DNA of 46,494 bases, taken from Chlamydiota bacterium. Lineage in GTDB: Bacteria > Chlamydiota > Chlamydiia > Chlamydiales > JAAKFR01. Location: assembly GCA_021772455.1 (NCBI GenBank), contig JAJFLY010000038.1:1-46494 (forward strand), written 5' to 3'. The position numbers and the translations under genes are program-made. Below, in pieces: positions 42,848 to 46,494 of this stretch. A model generated the notes under the pieces. That model was not told the origin of the DNA, did not search any database, and saw only the letters and a program-made list of their open reading frames with translations. The first letter of the stretch is position 1, and the number at the start of each line of letters is the position of its first letter.

Positions 42848-42854
42848 GAAGCAT

Positions 42855-43175
42855 ATGGCTAAACAAGAAAAACAAAAAATTCGCATTCGGCTCAAGGGAT
42901 TTGATCAGCGTCAGCTAGATCGCTCTACAGCCGATATCGTCGAAACAGCGAAGCGCACAGGAGCGCGTGTTGTTGGTCCAATCCCTTTGCCAACAAGACG
43001 TGAGATCTACACTGTATTGCGTTCGCCCCACGTTGACCGCAAGTCACGAGAGCAATTTGAAATTCGCACTCACAAGCGGTTGATCGATATACTCGATCCA
43101 ACAGGGAAGACGATTGATGCGTTAAAAACCCTCTCCCTGCCGGCCGGTGTCGACATTAAAATCAAAGCCGCATAA
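42855..43175 (+). CDS. rpsJ: 30S ribosomal protein S10
   Basis: S10 (also NusE) is a 30S head protein and transcription-antitermination partner. The ATG at 42855 follows AGGAAG and begins [20 protein letters not shown]; the longer frame from 42801 lies inside fus[20 protein letters not shown] and the [18 protein letters not shown] segment are diagnostic; 106 residues. Placement after fusA rather than at the head of the S10 operon is a chlamydial trait as I recall it. Confidence 0.97.
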   Translation: MAKQEKQKIRIRLKGFDQRQLDRSTADIVETAKRTGARVVGPIPLPTRREIYTVLRSPHVDRKSREQFEIRTHKRLIDILDPTGKTIDALKTLSLPAGVDIKIKAA

Positions 43176-44142
43176 GGCTTTTCTAGCCCGCATTAAGGAG
43201 AGGGTACGGCTCAATCCTGGATCTGAAAAAGAGACCTATCACATAGTTCTCGATTTAGAAGGGTCTGGGATTGAGTACTCAGTTGGGGATTGCGTTGGCG
43301 TGTACCCAGAAAACAACCCCTCATATGTAAATATTTTAGTTGATGCTCTTGGAGATCCCTCCATGCACGACTTTTTACTTAAAAGTGCCAACTTAAATCG
43401 CATTCCCAAAAAGCTTCTTGGGGAACACCCCGATCTTCTTACCCTAATCAAATACCAAAAGTTCGATCCTGACCACCTGCGTGAAAAACTCCTTCCACTC
43501 CTCCCCCGTTTCTACTCTATCGCCTCCTCTAAGAAACATGTTCCAAACGAAGTTCATCTAACAGTCACTGTCTCTAAGAATCCTTGTGATTTCCCTGTTG
43601 CAAATGGAATATGTTCAGATTACCTTTGCCATCAAGCCCCCCTTTTAAAACCCGTTATCCCCATTTTTATCCAACCCTCGCGCCATTTTTCTTTGCCTCC
43701 CGAATCAGAAAATTCTCCAATTATTATGGTGGGTCCTGGAACTGGTGTTGCCCCTTTCAGAGGATTCATGCAAGAGAGAAAGCACCCAAAAAATTGGCTC
43801 TTTTTTGGTGAACGGAGTGAACAAAATGATTACTACTACCGCTCCTTTTGGGAAGATCTAGTAGCTAAAAATTTACTTAGAGTGGATTGCGCATTCTCGC
43901 GTGATCAGTCAGAAAAGATCTATGTCCAAGATAAAATGCTTCAAAACAGCGCTCAGCTATGGCAATGGCTAGAAGAGGGCGCCTATCTTTTTGTTTGTGG
44001 AGATGCCTCTAAAATGGCCAAAGATGTTGATAAGACACTCCACTATATAGTCGAACATGAAGGGAAGAAAACCTCTGAAGACGCTAAAGCTTATATCAAG
44101 AATTTGAAAAAGTTAAAGCGTTACCTGAGAGATGTATACTAA
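43147..44142 (+). CDS. CysJ-like sulfite reductase flavoprotein, FAD/NADPH part only
   Basis: A 331-residue ferredoxin-reductase-type protein. It has the FAD-binding connection ([15 protein letters not shown] near 40), the FAD motif RFYSIASS near 122, the NADPH loop [13 protein letters not shown] near 198 and the C-terminal [16 protein letters not shown]. The N-terminal flavodoxin domain of full CysJ is absent, so it must receive or pass electrons to a separate partner. The GTG start at 43147 lies inside rpsJ and is needed to include the first beta strands. No sulfite reductase hemoprotein is nearby. Chlamydia has a gene of this type beside rpsJ (CT435, from memory). Confidence 0.88.
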   Translation: MSTLKSKPHKAFLARIKERVRLNPGSEKETYHIVLDLEGSGIEYSVGDCVGVYPENNPSYVNILVDALGDPSMHDFLLKSANLNRIPKKLLGEHPDLLTLIKYQKFDPDHLREKLLPLLPRFYSIASSKKHVPNEVHLTVTVSKNPCDFPVANGICSDYLCHQAPLLKPVIPIFIQPSRHFSLPPESENSPIIMVGPGTGVAPFRGFMQERKHPKNWLFFGERSEQNDYYYRSFWEDLVAKNLLRVDCAFSRDQSEKIYVQDKMLQNSAQLWQWLEEGAYLFVCGDASKMAKDVDKTLHYIVEHEGKKTSEDAKAYIKNLKKLKRYLRDVY

Positions 44143-44155
44143 TTATTTTCTTTAT

Positions 44156-44185
44156 TTGATTTTAATGGTTTTTTCCACGTATAAT
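44156..44185 (+). promoter_or_regulatory. Promoter of brnQ
   Basis: TTGATT and a perfect TATAAT separated by 18 bp, ending 30 bp before the brnQ ATG. It fits a sigma-70-class promoter and makes brnQ an independent transcription unit. Confidence 0.65.
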
Positions 44186-44215
44186 GATTGATTCTTCTAT
44201 TTGAAGGGGCATTGA

Positions 44216-45385
44216 ATGAAACTACACAAGACCGGCGTCATAGCAGCAGGACTTGCACTCTTTTCCATGTTTTTTGGAGCTGGCGATTTGATCTGGCCTC
44301 TAATTCTTGGAGGGGAGGCTGGCGATAAGAATTTATTTGCTACGTTAGGACTTCTGGTATCAGGGGTTACTCTCCCACTATTAGGGCTCATGGCTATGAT
44401 GCTCTTTCAGGGAGACTACAAGAAATTTTTCGGTCAAACAGGGCGTATTCCTGGGATCATTTTGCTCTTTATTATCCAGGCTATTCTAGGTCCATTTGGA
44501 TCTCTACCTCGCCTCTTTACCCTTTCTCATGCCACCCTGCAGCCCTACTTGCCTGAATTTGTGACGCTCCCTGTGTTTTGCATCGCCGCAATCGGGCTTA
44601 TCTACCTTTTTACAATCCAGCGTCAAAAAATCGTGGATATTGTTGGATTATTTTTATCTCCGATATTGCTCATCTCACTCGGTCTTATCATCTATTTGGG
44701 ATGGCGTGGGCATCCAGTTCCTGAAGCAAGCGCTTCGAGCAGCCGAGAAACATTCTTTCAGGGGCTGAACGTTGGATATAACACTCTAGATCTGATCGCT
44801 TCCTTTATTTTTGCCCCCTTAGTCCTGTCTTATTTCCAACATGATGAGAAGGGTGTTGACTCAGCTGAAGCAAGGCGCCATGTCTTCAAAAAAATGATTA
44901 AATCGTGCGCGATTGCTGGTGTGCTACTTGCAGGAATGTTCATCGGCTTAACATATGTAGCCTCTTTTTACCAATCCTCCCTGCCAGCACACGCTCCAGA
45001 AGCGCGACTTGCAACAGTTTCCATGCATCTACTCGGATCAAAAGGGGCTCTTTGCTCTTGTTTGGCCGTTGCACTTTCTTGCTTAACCACAGCAATTCCA
45101 ATCTCTGTGATCTCTGGCGACTACATTCAAACCCAGTTCCTCAAGGGAAAAGGAAATGCCTCGTCTTGCATTTTAATTTCACTTGGCCTTTCTGCGATCG
45201 TTGCAAACCTTGGATTTATGGGAATTGCGAATATGCTCGCTCCAATTTTGCAAATCATTTGCCCGGGGCTTATCCTTCTCTGTATTTTCAGTATCTTGCA
45301 TAAACTCTATGAAATGCGCATCAGACGCATCCCGATTTTTGTAGCTTTTGCCCTATCCTTTGTAAGTTATCTCGTAACGCTGTAA
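44216..45385 (+). CDS. brnQ: Branched-chain amino acid transporter BrnQ
   Basis: A 389-residue inner-membrane carrier of the LIVCS family, which imports leucine, isoleucine and valine with Na+ or H+. The start GLALFSMFFGAGDLIWPLIL is the family hallmark, and about eleven to twelve hydrophobic helices follow. Branched-chain amino acids must be imported by most Chlamydiae, so the gene fits the lifestyle. Independent promoter at 44156. Confidence 0.93.
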   Translation: MKLHKTGVIAAGLALFSMFFGAGDLIWPLILGGEAGDKNLFATLGLLVSGVTLPLLGLMAMMLFQGDYKKFFGQTGRIPGIILLFIIQAILGPFGSLPRLFTLSHATLQPYLPEFVTLPVFCIAAIGLIYLFTIQRQKIVDIVGLFLSPILLISLGLIIYLGWRGHPVPEASASSSRETFFQGLNVGYNTLDLIASFIFAPLVLSYFQHDEKGVDSAEARRHVFKKMIKSCAIAGVLLAGMFIGLTYVASFYQSSLPAHAPEARLATVSMHLLGSKGALCSCLAVALSCLTTAIPISVISGDYIQTQFLKGKGNASSCILISLGLSAIVANLGFMGIANMLAPILQIICPGLILLCIFSILHKLYEMRIRRIPIFVAFALSFVSYLVTL

Positions 45386-45394
45386 ATCTTCTCC

Positions 45395-45422
45395 TTGACA
45401 ACTCTGAACATCTTTCTAATAG
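45395..45422 (+). promoter_or_regulatory. Promoter of the MOMP-like gene
   Basis: Consensus TTGACA (45395-45400) and TAATAG (45417-45422) are 16 bp apart, 29 bp ahead of the ATG. A strong -35 box is consistent with high expression of a major porin. Confidence 0.5.
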
Positions 45423-45451
45423 TGAAGGAAAATGTTTATTGGAGATACTCA

Positions 45452-46303
45452 ATGAAGAAGCTTTTTCTGTTACCACTTTTGTTATTCAGTCCACTCTTTG
45501 CGCTGCCTATTGGCAACCCGATGGACCCCGCTCTTTACAACTGTGGGCTATTTTGTGGTGACAGCTTCGATGAATGTTGTAGTGACCCGTGCGACCTCTG
45601 CTTTAGCTGGTGCGATGCATGGAGTGTCCGTTTTGGATTTTACGGCGACTACGTCTTTAACCGCCACATGGAGCTTGCAAACACTGGGCACGCCGACATT
45701 AAAGAGTTTGAGATCTACACGAACGGCGCATCCATAACCCTCAATATTTGTGACCGCCTGGACATTTTTGGAACCCTCGGTACATCCGATATTTTTATGT
45801 TAGGCAACCCAAATGTTTTTGGAGCTGGCCCTGGAGAAGAAGTTAGAATTTGGACCGATACAGATTTCTCTTGGAGTATTGGAGCCCGATTAACAGCTTG
45901 GGCCTGTAGATGTTGGTACTTCGGTCTTGAAGGGCAATATTTCTATACAAAACCCGACATCACGCTTTTAACAGGTATCGAGCAAACCCTCTCCCCTGAT
46001 GATGCCAGTATTAAGTTCCATGAGTGGCAAGTTGGAGTGGGGGCAGCTTACCTGATGGAAGTAGCCTGCTCTGGCATCTCTGTTATTCCCTATGCTGGCT
46101 TTAAGTGGGCTGGTGCGCGTGCCGATTTCAATGATGCAGCCCCTGGTGGCGGCACATTCATACTTGAGAAGCAACAAAACAGTAAGTACTGGGGTTGGAG
46201 CTTGGGGATGACGGTTCTTTTCTGCGAAACACTTAGTGTAACAGCAGAAGGGCGTTGGGGAGATGAGAAGGCACTCCACATCAACGGCCAAATCCGCTTC
46301 TAA
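45452..46303 (+). CDS. Major outer membrane protein (chlamydial OmpA/MOMP family), short form
   Basis: A 283-residue beta-barrel porin. The signal peptide MKKLFLLPLLLFSPLFA is followed by LPIGNPMDPALYNCGLF, DPCDLCFSWCDAWSVR and FGFYGDYVFNRHME, which align by eye with the N-terminus of Chlamydia MOMP (LPVGNPAEPSL, DPCDPC, WCDA, GDFVFDR). Many cysteines support disulfide cross-linking of the envelope. The end GQIRF gives the terminal Phe used by the BAM machinery. It is over 100 residues shorter than Chlamydia MOMP, so surface loops are reduced. GGAG lies seven bases before the ATG at 45452. The IS982-like element begins one base after the stop. Confidence 0.92.
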   Translation: MKKLFLLPLLLFSPLFALPIGNPMDPALYNCGLFCGDSFDECCSDPCDLCFSWCDAWSVRFGFYGDYVFNRHMELANTGHADIKEFEIYTNGASITLNICDRLDIFGTLGTSDIFMLGNPNVFGAGPGEEVRIWTDTDFSWSIGARLTAWACRCWYFGLEGQYFYTKPDITLLTGIEQTLSPDDASIKFHEWQVGVGAAYLMEVACSGISVIPYAGFKWAGARADFNDAAPGGGTFILEKQQNSKYWGWSLGMTVLFCETLSVTAEGRWGDEKALHINGQIRF

Positions 46304-46304
46304 G

Positions 46305-46494
46305 ACCCTGATTGCTACCTAAACTTGTTGTTATAGTGCCCTACCAAATCCAAATGGAGGATAGTATGGAGCTTTATGCAACTGTAGTTTACGTGGTTAG
46401 TTCTGAACTGCTGAAAATCCTTGGCGTACAAGACGACACTCAAGCGAAAATGGAAAATGCGGAAGTGATGACTTTTGCTGTTGTGGCTGCAAAA
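46305..46494 (+). mobile_element. Left end of an IS982-like insertion sequence (runs off the window)
   Basis: The element starts ACCCTGATTGCTACCTAAAC, a terminus also found in the repeats at 4289-4322 and 284-303, and continues into a transposase-like frame. The position immediately after the porin stop codon suggests insertion that spared the coding region. TCTAAG precedes the terminus here and in the 158-303 element, which may reflect target preference. Confidence 0.7.
46366..46494 (+). CDS. N-terminus of an IS982-family transposase (partial)
   Basis: Forty-three codons from the ATG, with GGAGG five bases ahead. The visible QAKMENAEVMTFAVVAA resembles the conserved N-terminal stretch of IS982-family DDE transposases, where a QAKMSDAEV-like segment precedes the catalytic domain. 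The frame is open to the window end. Whether the enzyme is complete cannot be seen. Confidence 0.68.
   Translation, partial: MELYATVVYVVSSELLKILGVQDDTQAKMENAEVMTFAVVAAK

Noticed and set aside
42801-42854. Longer N-terminus for S10
   Set aside because: It lies inside fusA; the ATG at 42855 follows AGGAAG and starts at the conserved S10 sequence.

Overview
The window comes from a member of the phylum Chlamydiota, most likely an environmental chlamydia (Parachlamydiales, for example a Waddlia-, Simkania- or Estrella-like lineage) rather than Chlamydia itself. The evidence is a short major outer membrane protein whose mature N-terminus (LPIGNP, then DPCDLC, then WCDA and GDYVF) follows the chlamydial MOMP pattern, an ADP/ATP-translocase-family carrier, and several blocks whose order I recall from Chlamydia trachomatis: ribE/nrdR/dksA/lspA, the metal ABC transporter followed by obg/rpmA/rplU, and tsp followed by rpsL/rpsG/fusA/rpsJ/cysJ-like. 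Genus and species cannot be fixed from the sequence alone.

Layout. 1-4400: a minus-strand set of overlapping genes (an unrecognised protein, CinA-C amidase, an RlmI-like methyltransferase, a SpoU methyltransferase, an RluA pseudouridine synthase, a small hypothetical). It is flanked on the left by a 146-bp long-inverted-repeat element and on the right by a lone insertion-sequence end. 4400-7514: nrdR-dksA-lspA, a Ca2+/cation antiporter and riboflavin synthase. 7495-12009: a lipoprotein oligopeptide-binding protein and a 995-residue protein in which an unknown N-terminal half is fused to a second binding-protein domain without a signal peptide. 12102-15700: Dps, a DUF948 gene plus three YtxH genes, an alanine/sodium symporter and a DUF2059 protein. 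15700-16400: tRNA-Ser(GGA) with a duplicated 3' flank and a 146-nt tRNA-Ser-like relic. 16466-20355: zinc/manganese ABC transporter, then obg-rpmA-rplU on the other strand. 20436-24193: a dehydrogenase homologue that has lost its catalytic residues, then proB-proA-proC.

24200-34900 is the accessory part. It holds an AlbA_2 ATPase regulator with a tandem-repeat operator candidate, a LysR regulator divergent from the nucleotide carrier, an AAA/DUF4143 ATPase, a frameshifted Lpg1974-type outer membrane protein, a signal-peptide-bearing ankyrin protein, a signal-peptide-bearing methyltransferase, tRNA-Phe and an MFS transporter. 34905-44142 returns to the core: tail-specific protease, ScpA/ScpB, a glycosyltransferase, an exported PfkB-kinase fragment, S12, S7, EF-G, S10 and a CysJ-like reductase. 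The end holds BrnQ, the MOMP-like porin and the start of an IS982-like element inserted one base after the porin stop codon.

Together the genes suit an intracellular bacterium: import of nucleotides, peptides, amino acids and metals, a cysteine-rich porin envelope, and several proteins that could be exported towards the host. The most unusual observations are the family of IS-end-derived repeats, the repeat that follows tRNA 3' ends, the exported kinase fragment, the exported methyltransferase, the cytosolic binding-protein fusion and the catalytically dead dehydrogenase. Synteny statements are from memory and no database search was run.
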